Shown here: one piece after another, positions 34,233 to 42,136 of the stretch | Layout: each line of letters starts with the position of its first letter | How positions within the stretch are numbered: the first letter of the stretch is position 1 | NCBI GenBank assembly: GCA_015069325.1 | Contig: SVIV01000003.1 | Span: 75,671-139,670, forward strand | DNA length: 64,000 nucleotides | Direction of reading: 5' to 3' | Source of the DNA: Clostridiales bacterium | GTDB lineage: Bacteria; Bacillota; Clostridia; Christensenellales; UBA1242 | Translations under genes and position numbers: made by a program | Notes under the pieces: model-generated | The model's input: the letters and a program-made list of their open reading frames with translations, nothing else | The model's database searches: none | Told to the model about the DNA's origin: nothing

Positions 34233-34979
34233 TTATGCAAGTTTTGTTACGATATAATAATCACCTTCTAATGTTGAAATATATCCATCAGCAAGGAAAT
34301 TTGCTTGAGGGTTTTCAGAAAGACTTTCAGCAGGATTATATCCATAATATTTCCCACCTTTTACAAGGATTGTTCCTTTTTCGATTTCTTCTGTTTTTAG
34401 GTCTTCATCTTTTTGATTTAATGTGTATCTAGTTCCGTATTTGGTATTGTTGTAATTTCCAATAAATGTTCCGTCATTGATAATAATTTGTCCGCCTCTA
34501 CTTGCATAGATAAGCTCATTATTATTTGGGGTTGTTCCGTTGTCTTCAAAAGCTTTTGCGTCAAGATTAGTAAATGTGCCACCATTGATTGTGACAATAC
34601 CGCCGTTGGTTGCCCAAATAGCCATACTGTAATCATTGGCTTGAGATGCTGAGTTGATTGTTCCGTTTCCGTTAATCGTTAAATTTCCCCCTTCTTTTAC
34701 CCAGAAAATTCCATTTCCTTCGGTATCGTTTAAGGCTGTGAGGGTTTTTCCGTTAAGGTTGATTATTACAGTTGATGTAATTTCAATTGCGGTGTCAATG
34801 TCGATGTTTTCTGTCAATACAATATTATCCGATTCTTTAGCAGATTGAATTGCGCTGATAAGTTGAGTTGCGGATTCAACAAAAATTCTTGTGTCTGTGC
34901 TTGCGAATACCGCAACGCTCATAAGCATAACTACAACAATTGCGAAGCTGCATAAAAGTCCAATAAGTTCTTTTTTCAT
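34233..34979 (-). CDS. Secreted pectate-lyase-like beta-helix protein
   Basis: A 248-residue exported protein with a signal peptide (basic start, hydrophobic core GLLCSFAIVVVMLMSVAVFA, likely cleaved after VFA). The rest is built of short beta-strand repeats with Asn/Gly turns (INLNGKTLTAL, LTINGNGTINS, VTINGGTFTNL, IIINDGTFIGN, LVKGGKYYGYN), the pattern of right-handed parallel beta-helices. There is no sortase motif or membrane anchor at the C-terminus, so it may be released or bound non-covalently. Such folds occur in polysaccharide-active enzymes and adhesins; no catalytic residues can be identified. Confidence 0.8.
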   Translation of the reverse strand: MKKELIGLLCSFAIVVVMLMSVAVFASTDTRIFVESATQLISAIQSAKESDNIVLTENIDIDTAIEITSTVIINLNGKTLTALNDTEGNGIFWVKEGGNLTINGNGTINSASQANDYSMAIWATNGGIVTINGGTFTNLDAKAFEDNGTTPNNNELIYASRGGQIIINDGTFIGNYNNTKYGTRYTLNQKDEDLKTEEIEKGTILVKGGKYYGYNPAESLSENPQANFLADGYISTLEGDYYIVTKLA

Positions 34980-35078
34980 ATTTAATTTCTCCTAAAATAT
35001 ATTTAATTTAATTATATGACTTTTCTTCTAAAAAGTCATAGCAAAATAATTTCAAAATGTTTATTAAAAATGGTTTTC

Positions 35079-35507
35079 TTATTCAACAGCTGGCATTGAA
35101 TCAAAGATTGCGATTTCGTTAATCGCAGAAGTGTCGCAATCAGATCCGTGAAGGACATTTTTAGTCATATTAATTTCTGGATCATCAGACACAGGTGGGA
35201 CTTCAGAGCGAAGTCGTTTGATAATGCTCCTCATTGTTTCGATTGCATTTTCGCCTTCCATAACCATTCCGTATGCTTTGCCTGAAGTGATATAACCTTC
35301 AAGATTCAAATAAAAACCTTTTGCGTTTTCATAGCTACCTCTAAAGTGTTCTGCATAATGTTTTTGAGCAAGTTCTTTTGTGTATTTAATGAATTTTTCT
35401 CTCAAAATAGTCATACCTGCTTTAACAGCTTCTTCTTTTACAAGATTAATAACTTCTGGTTTTTCTGCAAATTCTGGTTTTACCATAATGTAAGTTAATT
35501 GCTTCAT
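35079..35507 (-). CDS. ndk: Nucleoside-diphosphate kinase
   Basis: A 142-residue NDP kinase that exchanges gamma-phosphates between nucleotides. It opens with LTYIMVKPEFAEK, the usual N-terminal strand with the phosphate-binding Lys. The active-site block NVLHGSDCDTSAINEIAIF contains the phosphorylated His. The Kpn-loop-like region FYLNLEGYITSGKAYGMVMEG is slightly divergent from the usual block. A GAAAGGAGAA ribosome site precedes the ATG. Monocistronic. Confidence 0.93.
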   Translation of the reverse strand: MKQLTYIMVKPEFAEKPEVINLVKEEAVKAGMTILREKFIKYTKELAQKHYAEHFRGSYENAKGFYLNLEGYITSGKAYGMVMEGENAIETMRSIIKRLRSEVPPVSDDPEINMTKNVLHGSDCDTSAINEIAIFDSMPAVE

Positions 35508-35686
35508 AATTTCTCCTTTCGTTTTATTATAACATAAACAGCAAGACGATGTAAAACAAATTAAAAAAAATATTACATAAAAAAATAATAAATTATCATT
35601 GTGTTTATTATAATTAAAGGCAAAGCGTATATTTGATAGAAAAAAGCAATAAAAATACTCAAAAAACTTATTTGCGTGTATAATCT

Positions 35687-36055
35687 TTATAGCGATTTTT
35701 CATCTTCAACAGTTTCTTGTGTTTCTTTAAGTTGTTTGGCTCTTAAATCTTCTAGTTTTTTCATTGCAGCTTCTGATTGTTTATCTGCCAATGTTCTATA
35801 TTCTTCATAAGTCGAAACAATAGCAGAATCCTCGATTTTATCAGCTTCTTCTTTTGTTAATTTATAAACTTTATAAGTCAAATGCTTGTTTACTTCATTT
35901 AAATGATGAGAGACTTTTAATGCAACAATAGGATTTGTGAAAAAAATGCCTGTGTTTTGTCCACTAAACATTATGGCACTATCATATCGTTTTAATGTCA
36001 TATTAGCAACCCTTAATCCTCTTTTATTTGTTTCATATTTAATAGCAAATAACAT
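35687..36055 (-). CDS. Hypothetical protein, 122 aa
   Basis: A 122-residue soluble protein that I do not recognise. The N-terminal half has beta-like strands (MLFAIKYETNKRGLRVANMTL, NTGIFFTNPIVALKVSHHL). The C-terminal third is a Lys/Glu-rich helix likely to form a coiled coil (YRTLADKQSEAAMKKLEDLRAKQ). I chose the ATG after GGAGG; a TTG four codons earlier overlaps that site. It lies downstream of a radical SAM gene with about 113 nt between them, so co-expression is possible but not obvious. Confidence 0.55.
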   Translation of the reverse strand: MLFAIKYETNKRGLRVANMTLKRYDSAIMFSGQNTGIFFTNPIVALKVSHHLNEVNKHLTYKVYKLTKEEADKIEDSAIVSTYEEYRTLADKQSEAAMKKLEDLRAKQLKETQETVEDEKSL

Positions 36056-36168
36056 ATAATCCTCCAATTGAACTAATTAAATATTAACATATTTTCAATT
36101 TTTTTTCAATATGTGTTTTGAAATTATATTAAAGTTGATTCTATGATAGGTATTGTTTTTAATGTGGT

Positions 36169-37032
36169 TTAACCAAGGAATTTATTTGCATAAGTGCAGG
36201 TCTTGCAAAATTCTTCTGTAATGTTTCTATCGGTAAAACCTTTATAAATATTTTGAGCTCTTGGAGTATTTAAAATATCAAATATTTTATTTTCAAAAAT
36301 ATTGCCAAGTGCAAGCTTCCCTTCGTTGTCTAAACAACAAGCGACAACAGTTCCATCACATAAAATTCCGAAATGAGAACGTAATCCGTAACAAAATTTT
36401 ATATTATTTTTTTCTTTATTTTCCGTATTGATTGGCCATTCAAAAGCATCTGCAAAATTTATATAAATTTTGTCAGTTATGCTTGTGTGATGTTGTAAAT
36501 TTTCGGTAGTTAAAGTTGTGTTAAATGTAGTGTTTATTTTTTTGATGATAGCTTTGTTTAATGTGTTTTTAGCAATTTTATCACTATTGTCATTCCATAA
36601 TCTAAATTCTATGTAGGTTGGACTATTATCAGAAATTTCTTTACAAGAAAATAGGACGTTTTCTAAATAGTCGTCTAAAGAATTAGAATTGTTGTTTGCT
36701 TCAAAGCTGTGCAAACTAACAGAAATTCTTTTTGTGCATCCAGATTTTAATAATTCTAAATTTTGTTTAATAAGTGTGCCGTTGGTTGTTAAATATACAT
36801 TCAAATTTTTTTTGTTACAAATTTTAAAAATCCCTTTAATGTTTGGGTGCAATAAAGGCTCTCCCATAAGATGTAAACACACAGTATTGGTTAGGGGAGA
36901 TATTTCATCTGTAATTTTATCAAACTCGTCTATCGTCATAAATTTTTTTGGACGATTATTCTTAGGGCAAAATGAACAATTGAGATTGCATATATTTGTT
37001 ATTTCTATATAAATTTGTTTAAACTTCCTCAT
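36169..37032 (-). CDS. Radical SAM/SPASM domain protein
   Basis: A 287-residue radical SAM protein. The cluster motif is ICNLNCSFCPKN (CX3CX2C), followed by CLHLMGEPLLHPNI and VYLTTNGTLI. The C-terminal SPASM-type domain has GLRSHFGILCDGTVVACCLD and EEFCKTCTYANK, with GNIFENKI between. It resembles the radical SAM enzyme at the end of the preQ0 operon in layout but is not nearly identical. No precursor-peptide gene is obvious beside it. There is no Shine-Dalgarno before the ATG; TAATAT 6 nt upstream could serve as a -10 box for a leaderless transcript. Confidence 0.82.
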   Translation of the reverse strand: MRKFKQIYIEITNICNLNCSFCPKNNRPKKFMTIDEFDKITDEISPLTNTVCLHLMGEPLLHPNIKGIFKICNKKNLNVYLTTNGTLIKQNLELLKSGCTKRISVSLHSFEANNNSNSLDDYLENVLFSCKEISDNSPTYIEFRLWNDNSDKIAKNTLNKAIIKKINTTFNTTLTTENLQHHTSITDKIYINFADAFEWPINTENKEKNNIKFCYGLRSHFGILCDGTVVACCLDNEGKLALGNIFENKIFDILNTPRAQNIYKGFTDRNITEEFCKTCTYANKFLG

Positions 37033-37068
37033 ATTTATATATTAACATATTTCATAAAATTTAAGAAA

Positions 37069-37106
37069 TAAAAAACACCCAAACCTTTACTTTGTTTGAG
37101 TGTTTT
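37069..37106 (-). terminator. Intrinsic terminator (minus strand)
   Basis: Read on minus: stem AAAACACTCAAAC / GTTTGGGTGTTTT (one G:U pair) followed by TTATTTC; ends the 147-aa gene. Confidence 0.8.
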
Positions 37107-37115
37107 ATCTAATAA

Positions 37116-37559
37116 TTATTTGCCTAAAGTTTCTTCATTTTCTTCTATATATTTTGCATCGTCATTAATTCTTTCTTCTAATACTTTAATTACACTTAAA
37201 TCCATATCGTATGATTGATAATTAGCTATTAAATGAGAAGTTAAAGCTCTCTCTTTTTTTGTTAATAACTCTATGTGTTTTGGATTTATTACATGTTCGC
37301 CAATACTAATCGATGGATTTGTTGCTTCTCTGTATTTAGAACCAGTTAAAATATGTTTATATCCAGTTATCCTTTTAACAAATAGTCCATAAGACACATT
37401 GTTCTCGTCAAGTTCATAAAATCCTCGAATTTTCTTGCCAATAACAAGTCGTCTTCCATTAAGGTAAACTACTTCATCTTCATCTGTTTGTTCTTCAAAA
37501 AGATTTTTTACTTCTTGTATTTGACAAACATATATTTTTCTAATGTCGAATGTTTTCAT
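37116..37559 (-). CDS. Hypothetical protein, 147 aa
   Basis: A 147-residue soluble protein that I do not recognise. It starts with beta-like strands (KTFDIRKIYVCQIQEV, DEVVYLNGRRLVIGKKIRGFYEL), then SYGLFVKRITGYKHILTGSKYRE. It ends in a charged helix (LEERINDDAKYIEENEETLG). No signal peptide or membrane helix. A GGAGC-like ribosome site lies before the ATG, and a strong terminator follows. It lies just left of a restriction-modification island and its composition is like that of other accessory genes here. Confidence 0.55.
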   Translation of the reverse strand: MKTFDIRKIYVCQIQEVKNLFEEQTDEDEVVYLNGRRLVIGKKIRGFYELDENNVSYGLFVKRITGYKHILTGSKYREATNPSISIGEHVINPKHIELLTKKERALTSHLIANYQSYDMDLSVIKVLEERINDDAKYIEENEETLGK

Positions 37560-37674
37560 AATTGCTCCTTAATACAATCCAATATTATCATATTCTCAAA
37601 ACTTTTTCAATACCAATTCTTGAAAATTATATCAAAGGGGCTGATTTTTCTTTACACAAGGGTTCGGATTGTTA

Positions 37675-37703
37675 TCACTTGGCGGGATAGTGCTAATTCG
37701 CAC
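37675..37703 (-). pseudogene. Decayed tRNA-Ser 3'-end fragment (left side of the R-M island)
   Basis: TCACTTGGCGG-GATAG...ATTCG at 37675-37700 lines up, with a 3-nt gap and a few changes, with the reverse-complement 3' end of the intact tRNA-Ser(UGA) at 41364-41394. The rest of the tRNA is missing. It is probably a remnant left by integration or excision in a tRNA-Ser gene. Confidence 0.5.
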
Positions 37704-37814
37704 ACTCGTCAAATTAAGTAAATATGGGGTGTAAATCGGTGTGTGAATGTGGTTGTTGTTTCTAGGTGGGCAAACTCAAAAAACATATTAATATGTAAGC
37801 AGTGCTTATCCAGT

Positions 37815-38579
37815 TTATTGCAAAATAGTATCAATTATGCTTATTGCATCAGTATTATGGTTTCTACTTAATGTGCCAAATAACTTTAACATGTCAACAA
37901 ACACAGAGATATTGTTTCTATCTATTTTAAATGAAGAGAACTCTTTTGTGTTGGCGGTTCTGCCTAATAAGTTTTGTGAATTTTCTAGTTCTGTTATAGG
38001 GAAACATAAATATAGCATTGGTTGAATTCCTATTGCATATTGTTTTTCTTTAATTATTATTTCTGTAATAATTTCAAAATTTCCAAATTTATAAACCAAC
38101 AAAGGATATTCAACTTGTGTCCACATAAATTTAAAACCATTAATTTGTTTTTGGACGAAATTTGTTCTTTTAATTGATAGTTCAGGGTGGCCAATAGGAT
38201 TATCTAAAAAGTCATCATCTGTCATATTTTGTAAATAAGTTTTGATATCAATTAATTCTTGTTGTGTAACAATATTCCAGTCATAAAAATATTTAATATA
38301 TTCAGATAATTCGTATAGAGCTTTTTCTTTTCCATTGGCACCTATAAATCTTAAATCTTGCAATGTCGTTTTTTTAAGTTTTTCGGTATCAGATGCAATA
38401 ACATCATATCCAATTTGCCATTCAACATAACAACTTTGACTAAAAGGTTCACTCTTTGTTGAAACAGGAATTCCATATTCATTTAATATACTTCTTTTCT
38501 TAATTCTTGTTTTATCTGTCCCTTTTGTAAGAGGAATGGCAACTTTTATTTCTTTATTTTTAATTTCTTGAATAAACAT
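37815..38579 (-). CDS. Unknown protein of R-M operon, candidate restriction endonuclease
   Basis: A 254-residue protein with no family that I can name. Notable stretches: QSCYVEWQIGYDVIAS near residue 50, NWDIVTQQELIDIKTYLQ-like helix in the middle and a beta-rich region PLLVYKFGNFEIITEIIIKEKQYAIG near 175-200 with acidic and Lys residues. I could not line it up with a firm PD-(D/E)XK site. Start is the ATG after AGGAGAAAAAA. It is the last gene of a four-gene minus-strand operon with an XRE regulator and an adenine methyltransferase, where the restriction enzyme is expected. Function is inferred from context only. Confidence 0.55.
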   Translation of the reverse strand: MFIQEIKNKEIKVAIPLTKGTDKTRIKKRSILNEYGIPVSTKSEPFSQSCYVEWQIGYDVIASDTEKLKKTTLQDLRFIGANGKEKALYELSEYIKYFYDWNIVTQQELIDIKTYLQNMTDDDFLDNPIGHPELSIKRTNFVQKQINGFKFMWTQVEYPLLVYKFGNFEIITEIIIKEKQYAIGIQPMLYLCFPITELENSQNLLGRTANTKEFSSFKIDRNNISVFVDMLKLFGTLSRNHNTDAISIIDTILQ

Positions 38580-38590
38580 ATTTTTTCTCC

Positions 38591-39190
38591 TTATAATTTT
38601 TTCCATTTTAAAATTTCAATTAAAAATTTTTCAGTTTGGATTTTATTGTATTTGATCATTTTTGTTACTATTTCAATAATACAATTATGTTTTGGCATCA
38701 AATCGAAATATTTTCCAGTAAAAACAAATTCAGGTTCGCTTCTATATGCTTTAAGTTTATCTTCGTTTCCATATATAATTCCAGTTTTAGCATCAATAAA
38801 CATTTGTATTTGTAGATTCTGAATATCTAAGTATAATTCTTTTTCCGTGTGAATATCTTTTCCATAATCTAATGGTGTTCCGATATGATTTCCTAAAATC
38901 ATTTTGTTTAAAACCAAATGATTATTATGTCTTAATTCTTGGTATGTATCTGTAGGTTCAAAGGACAATTTTTTTATAACACTTCTGTATGGGGATTTTA
39001 ATAATCCGGCAGTTGAATTTTCTAGTCCATTTAATTTTTCTACATCCTGAATGAGAATTAAAAGATTTTTACATTCTTCATAGCTCAAATAAAGATTATT
39101 ATCAGCAATAGATGACTCGTGGATATCAATAATTAAGGATATGTATTTGTTACTATATTTTCCACTTCTTGTAAATTTCCAAAAAAACAT
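38591..39190 (-). CDS. Unknown protein of R-M operon
   Basis: A 199-residue soluble protein that I do not recognise. It begins FFWKFTRSGKYSNKYISLIIDIHESS, has a helical middle (YEECKNLLILIQDVEKL) and a strand-rich C-terminal part (LQIQMFIDAKTGIIYGNED, EPEFVFTGKYFDL). The ATG follows GGAGAATAAA and lies 1 nt before the methyltransferase stop. The next gene begins 11 nt downstream. Its place between the methyltransferase and the last gene suggests a restriction subunit or accessory factor. Confidence 0.55.
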   Translation of the reverse strand: MFFWKFTRSGKYSNKYISLIIDIHESSIADNNLYLSYEECKNLLILIQDVEKLNGLENSTAGLLKSPYRSVIKKLSFEPTDTYQELRHNNHLVLNKMILGNHIGTPLDYGKDIHTEKELYLDIQNLQIQMFIDAKTGIIYGNEDKLKAYRSEPEFVFTGKYFDLMPKHNCIIEIVTKMIKYNKIQTEKFLIEILKWKKL

Positions 39191-39191
39191 T

Positions 39192-40310
39192 TTATTCTCC
39201 AAATAAATTTTTAAAATAGGCGTCTATTAAATTGTAGTTGTTATTATAGTTGTATTCTATATTTTTATCTTTGAGCCAAGGGTGTCTTTCAAAACTGTTG
39301 GTAATAAACACATCTTTTATGTTTTGAAATTCTTGGTTATTTATAAACACATCTATATTGCCATAATAGTATGGTAATTTGTGAATATATCTTTTAAAAA
39401 CATCAACATAGCAATAATATGCTAATTTATTTTTATCAATAATTATTGAGTTTTCACCATAATCTTGAATAAATGTGCGGCTTCTATTTAACGCGTTGAT
39501 ATCTCTCATAGTAAAAAAGAAAATGTCTGAATCGCTATGTTGTTTAAATTTTGATGGATATTTGGAAATATAATTTTTAATTGAATCTAATTTTAGATTG
39601 AAAGTGCGATTATCTATTGTTTTGAATTCTAAATTTTCTATGTCTTTAAAAGATAATCCTTTTTTATCTCTCTTATACAAGGCTATAATTATTGGAAAAC
39701 CTTTTGTTTTTGATGTCATACTAAATTCTTGGCTGTTTATAATTGAATGGTCTATCAGTGTGTAATTATTATAAAAAGGCTTTAATAATTTATAATTTGC
39801 TTTCTTTATCATATATGAGAGTGGGTGTAATATCGCAACATAATCAGCTTGTAATTTGTTATATGATAACATAAAGGATATTCCCAAATCTCTTGTTTTT
39901 AAATCAGCGTCTATATCGCAGGGTTTTTCATGTTTTAATTCTTGTTTAACTTTTGATGTTGTATCATTGTATGGTGGATTTCCAATAACTATAAGTTTTT
40001 CGTTATCAGTTATTGAAATAGCTTGCCTTGAAAAATTAGAGAGTGTGTTAAGACAAAAGTATTTGCTTTTTTTATCTTTTGACTTAGCAATTTCAACTGC
40101 TTTTTCATCAATATCACAACCAATAGTAGTTAGTCCTGTTAAAGATTGAAGGAATGAGCCGTAGCCACTTGAAGAATCTAAAAATATAAAGTCTTGATAT
40201 TCAGGAATATTTACTTTGATTTTTTCAATTAGATTGTCTACAAACTTTTGTGGTGTATAAAAACAACCATAGTTTGTCATTTCTTGATATGTTAAATGTT
40301 TTTGAATCAT
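39192..40310 (-). CDS. DNA adenine-N6 methyltransferase (type II R-M)
   Basis: A 372-residue amino-methyltransferase. SAM motif I is FLDSSSGYGSFLQSLTGLTTIGCDID and catalytic motif IV is VIGNPPYNDTTS (NPPY, as in N6-adenine enzymes). Motif order I then IV with a C-terminal target-recognition region fits a gamma-class m6A enzyme. The N-terminal TNYGCFYTPQKFVDNLIEKI is the motif X region. It is preceded by an XRE regulator with AAGGAG just before its ATG, and followed by two unknown genes, as in controller-protein type II systems. The recognition site cannot be predicted. Confidence 0.88.
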   Translation of the reverse strand: MIQKHLTYQEMTNYGCFYTPQKFVDNLIEKIKVNIPEYQDFIFLDSSSGYGSFLQSLTGLTTIGCDIDEKAVEIAKSKDKKSKYFCLNTLSNFSRQAISITDNEKLIVIGNPPYNDTTSKVKQELKHEKPCDIDADLKTRDLGISFMLSYNKLQADYVAILHPLSYMIKKANYKLLKPFYNNYTLIDHSIINSQEFSMTSKTKGFPIIIALYKRDKKGLSFKDIENLEFKTIDNRTFNLKLDSIKNYISKYPSKFKQHSDSDIFFFTMRDINALNRSRTFIQDYGENSIIIDKNKLAYYCYVDVFKRYIHKLPYYYGNIDVFINNQEFQNIKDVFITNSFERHPWLKDKNIEYNYNNNYNLIDAYFKNLFGE

Positions 40311-40311
40311 A

Positions 40312-40521
40312 CTATATGTGCTCCTTTTTTAATTCCACAACATCATCAAGACCACAATCAAGGGTTTTGCAAATCTTTACTAAAACATCCATACTAACTT
40401 GTTCGTTCTTACTTAATTTTGCAAGAGTTGATGTTGCGATATCTGCTTTTAATCTTAAATCTGTTTTTGTCATATTTTTGTCAATTAACAATTTCCAAAG
40501 TTTGTTATAAGATATACTCAT
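40312..40521 (-). CDS. XRE-family regulator, likely R-M controller protein
   Basis: A 69-residue Cro/CI-type helix-turn-helix protein: ISYNKLWKLLIDKNMTKTDLRLKADIATSTLAKLSK forms helices 1-3, and VLVKICKTLDCGLDDVVEL completes the domain. Size and place directly before a methyltransferase fit a C-protein that times methylase and nuclease expression. A 10-bp perfect inverted repeat lies 27-50 nt before its start codon and is a good operator candidate. GGAGAAT ribosome site. Confidence 0.88.
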   Translation of the reverse strand: MSISYNKLWKLLIDKNMTKTDLRLKADIATSTLAKLSKNEQVSMDVLVKICKTLDCGLDDVVELKKEHI

Positions 40522-40547
40522 TATAATTCTCCGTTTAATTTTAACAT

Positions 40548-40571
40548 AATTGTAAAATTGTTTTTACAATT
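40548..40571. promoter_or_regulatory. Operator candidate of the R-M regulator
   Basis: Perfect inverted repeat AATTGTAAAA-TTGT-TTTTACAATT between the XRE gene and its promoter region. Further upstream TTTGCAAAC, TTTGCGAAT and TTGCAAAC (40600-40643) repeat and may also be binding sites. Confidence 0.6.
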
Positions 40572-40719
40572 CTTTATAATTATATATAACTTTTTACAAA
40601 TTTGCAAACAAATTATTCGAGTTTGCGAATATTTTATTGCAAACATAAAATTTATTTCTTGCTTTTAGAAGAAACGATTGTAATATTTGGTATTATAATA
40701 GCAGGAACACCTTTTAGAG

Positions 40720-40753
40720 AAAAATAAAAGAACTGCGTGTGCGAACGCAGTTC
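40720..40753 (-). terminator. Terminator of a lost minus-strand tRNA
   Basis: Read on minus: GAACTGCGT / ACGCAGTTC then TTTTATTTTT. It directly follows the tRNA-Ser 3' fragment, as terminators do at intact tRNA genes in this window. Confidence 0.7.
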
Positions 40754-40756
40754 CGA

Positions 40757-40778
40757 TTGGCGGGAAGAGTTGAACCTC
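40757..40778 (-). pseudogene. tRNA-Ser 3'-end fragment (right side of the R-M island)
   Basis: TTGGCGGGAAGAG then TTGAACC-TC matches the first ~28 nt of the reverse-complement 3' end of tRNA-Ser(GCU) at 21951-21978, with a small deletion. No further tRNA sequence follows. With its terminator it marks a truncated tRNA-Ser gene next to the R-M operon. Confidence 0.7.
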
Positions 40779-40816
40779 AGTTGAATAATTAATTTTAGTA
40801 TCTTGGAAATCAACTA

Positions 40817-41305
40817 CTATTTTTCAAAATTTTTATTCTTTAAGTTGTGTTGCTCTTTTTTGTAGAACAAATAGAAAATTATAAAACCAATAATTGAGGC
40901 GCCTAAACCGCATATTGAAATGGTAGGAAATAAATTTAAACATAATAAAAAAATAAAAACAAGGCTAAATACTGAGCAAGCAATGATTTCAACTAAATTG
41001 GTAATCATGTTTCTTTTTACATACTTATATGTTGATACCGGCCAGTCAAGAGATTGTCCACCGCTAACATATCCTGTAGGTTTATAACGATCTCCCAAGA
41101 AAAATAGTCCTATTGCGTAAGAGACAAGGTGAATAGAAAAACATAGACAAAATTCAAAAAGCAACAACATTCCACCAATTAAGCTAGAACCAACAAAAAA
41201 GATGACGATTATTGGTGCTGCAACAAATCCAATAGCAAGTAAGCAAAATAGACTAAATCCTAAAACCTTGCCAATTAAACTTAAAGTATTTTCATATTTA
41301 TTCAT
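40817..41305 (-). CDS. Small integral membrane protein, unknown function
   Basis: A 162-residue membrane protein with four hydrophobic segments in two hairpins (about residues 10-36, 40-66, 102-122 and 128-147). They are separated by a hydrophilic loop, RYKPTGYVSGGQSLDWPVSTYKYVKR, that would face the cytoplasm. The C-terminus is Lys/Asn-rich. GGAGAAACGC ribosome site. It sits between a truncated and an intact tRNA-Ser, so it could be island cargo. I see no transporter or enzyme motif. Confidence 0.65.
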   Translation of the reverse strand: MNKYENTLSLIGKVLGFSLFCLLAIGFVAAPIIVIFFVGSSLIGGMLLLFEFCLCFSIHLVSYAIGLFFLGDRYKPTGYVSGGQSLDWPVSTYKYVKRNMITNLVEIIACSVFSLVFIFLLCLNLFPTISICGLGASIIGFIIFYLFYKKEQHNLKNKNFEK

Positions 41306-41321
41306 TGCGTTTCTCCTTTTA

Positions 41322-41362
41322 TAAAAATAAAACTCAGTTAAACTTTCGGGTTCAACTGAGTT
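41322..41362 (-). terminator. Terminator of tRNA-Ser(UGA)
   Basis: Read on minus: AAACTCAGTT / AACTGAGTTT, then TTATTTTTAT. The same stem motif follows tRNA-Ser(GCU). Confidence 0.8.
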
Positions 41363-41367
41363 TCACT

Positions 41368-41456
41368 TGGCGGAGAGATAGGGATTCGAACCCCAGGAGG
41401 CTATTAACCTCAACGGTTTTCAAGACCGCCGCTTTCGACCGCTCAGCCATCTCTCC
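41368..41456 (-). tRNA. tRNA-Ser (anticodon UGA)
   Basis: 89-nt class II tRNA. Acceptor GGAGAGA / TCTCTCC, discriminator G, encoded CCA. Anticodon loop CTTGAAA, long variable arm GAGGTTAATAGCCTC, T-arm GGGGTTCGAATCCC. Confidence 0.97.
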
Positions 41457-41471
41457 ATAAGTTACTTTGTT

Positions 41472-41500
41472 ATTATACACTATTAATTTAAAAATTTCAA
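41472..41500 (-). promoter_or_regulatory. Promoter of tRNA-Ser(UGA)
   Basis: On the minus strand TTGAAA, 17-nt spacer, TATAAT. Confidence 0.75.
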
Positions 41501-41561
41501 CTATTTTTTCAAAAAAAATTAAAAAGTTTTAAAAAACAAGTTATTTTTAAGGTAATCAGGC

Positions 41562-41589
41562 TTGACAAAACAAGGAAAAGTGTTAAAAT
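41562..41589 (+). promoter_or_regulatory. Promoter of the 165-aa gene
   Basis: TTGACA, 16-nt spacer, TAAAAT. The start codon is 18 nt downstream with AAGGAG between. Confidence 0.7.
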
Positions 41590-41607
41590 TGTTTATAAGG
41601 AGATAAA

Positions 41608-42105
41608 ATGGAAAGAACATTAAAAGATTTTAGTAGGTTTGAAAAAATTCATCTTTCTTTTAAATCAAACATAGCAGAAATGGGGAATAATGGTCAGGTT
41701 TTTAAAGAGAGAAAAAGTAGATATGTTGATGATGGTTTAGATCTAGACATTGTTGCAAGGTTTTACAATACACAAGATAACGTATTTGCGATTAAATATT
41801 ATTGTGAAAAGATGAAGAATATTGCATTCATTTCGTATGAATTTATGTATGATTTTAAAGGGAAAGGTTGTTTTTGCAAGGTTGTTGTTGGTGAAAAGAC
41901 TCGTAGAGATAATAGAATAGTTACTACTTATGAATTTTCATTTTTAGACAATGGAAAGAGATGGGATTTAAATCTTGCAAGCGATGAAATTGATTTAATG
42001 ACCAATGAAGAACGAAATTTAATTTTTAAAATTGAACAATTAAAGGAAGTTGCAGAACAATATAAAATGCTTCAAGCTGCTGAAGAAATGTCGGAAATTA
42101 AATAA
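41608..42105 (+). CDS. Hypothetical protein, 165 aa
   Basis: A 165-residue soluble protein that I do not recognise. It begins with a helix (KDFSRFEKIHLSFKSNI), followed by alternating strands (LDLDIVARFYNTQDNVFAIKYY, AFISYEFMYDFKGKGCFCKVVVG). The C-terminal helix is Glu/Gln-rich (ERNLIFKIEQLKEVAEQYKML) and may form a coiled coil. Good promoter, AAGGAG ribosome site and its own terminator make it a real monocistronic gene. Confidence 0.6.
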   Translation: MERTLKDFSRFEKIHLSFKSNIAEMGNNGQVFKERKSRYVDDGLDLDIVARFYNTQDNVFAIKYYCEKMKNIAFISYEFMYDFKGKGCFCKVVVGEKTRRDNRIVTTYEFSFLDNGKRWDLNLASDEIDLMTNEERNLIFKIEQLKEVAEQYKMLQAAEEMSEIK

Positions 42106-42135
42106 AAAAGATGCTTTTAAAAGCATCTTTTTTTG
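42104..42135. terminator. Bidirectional intrinsic terminator
   Basis: Perfect palindrome AAAGATGCTTTTAAAAGCATCTTT with A-run left and T-run right, between two convergent genes. Confidence 0.88.
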
Positions 42136-42136
42136 T

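Noticed and set aside
36169..37032. RiPP cluster around the second radical SAM/SPASM gene
   Set aside because: Neither neighbouring small protein resembles a precursor peptide (no leader-core pattern, no Cys- or Ser/Thr-rich core) and no transporter or protease gene is nearby.
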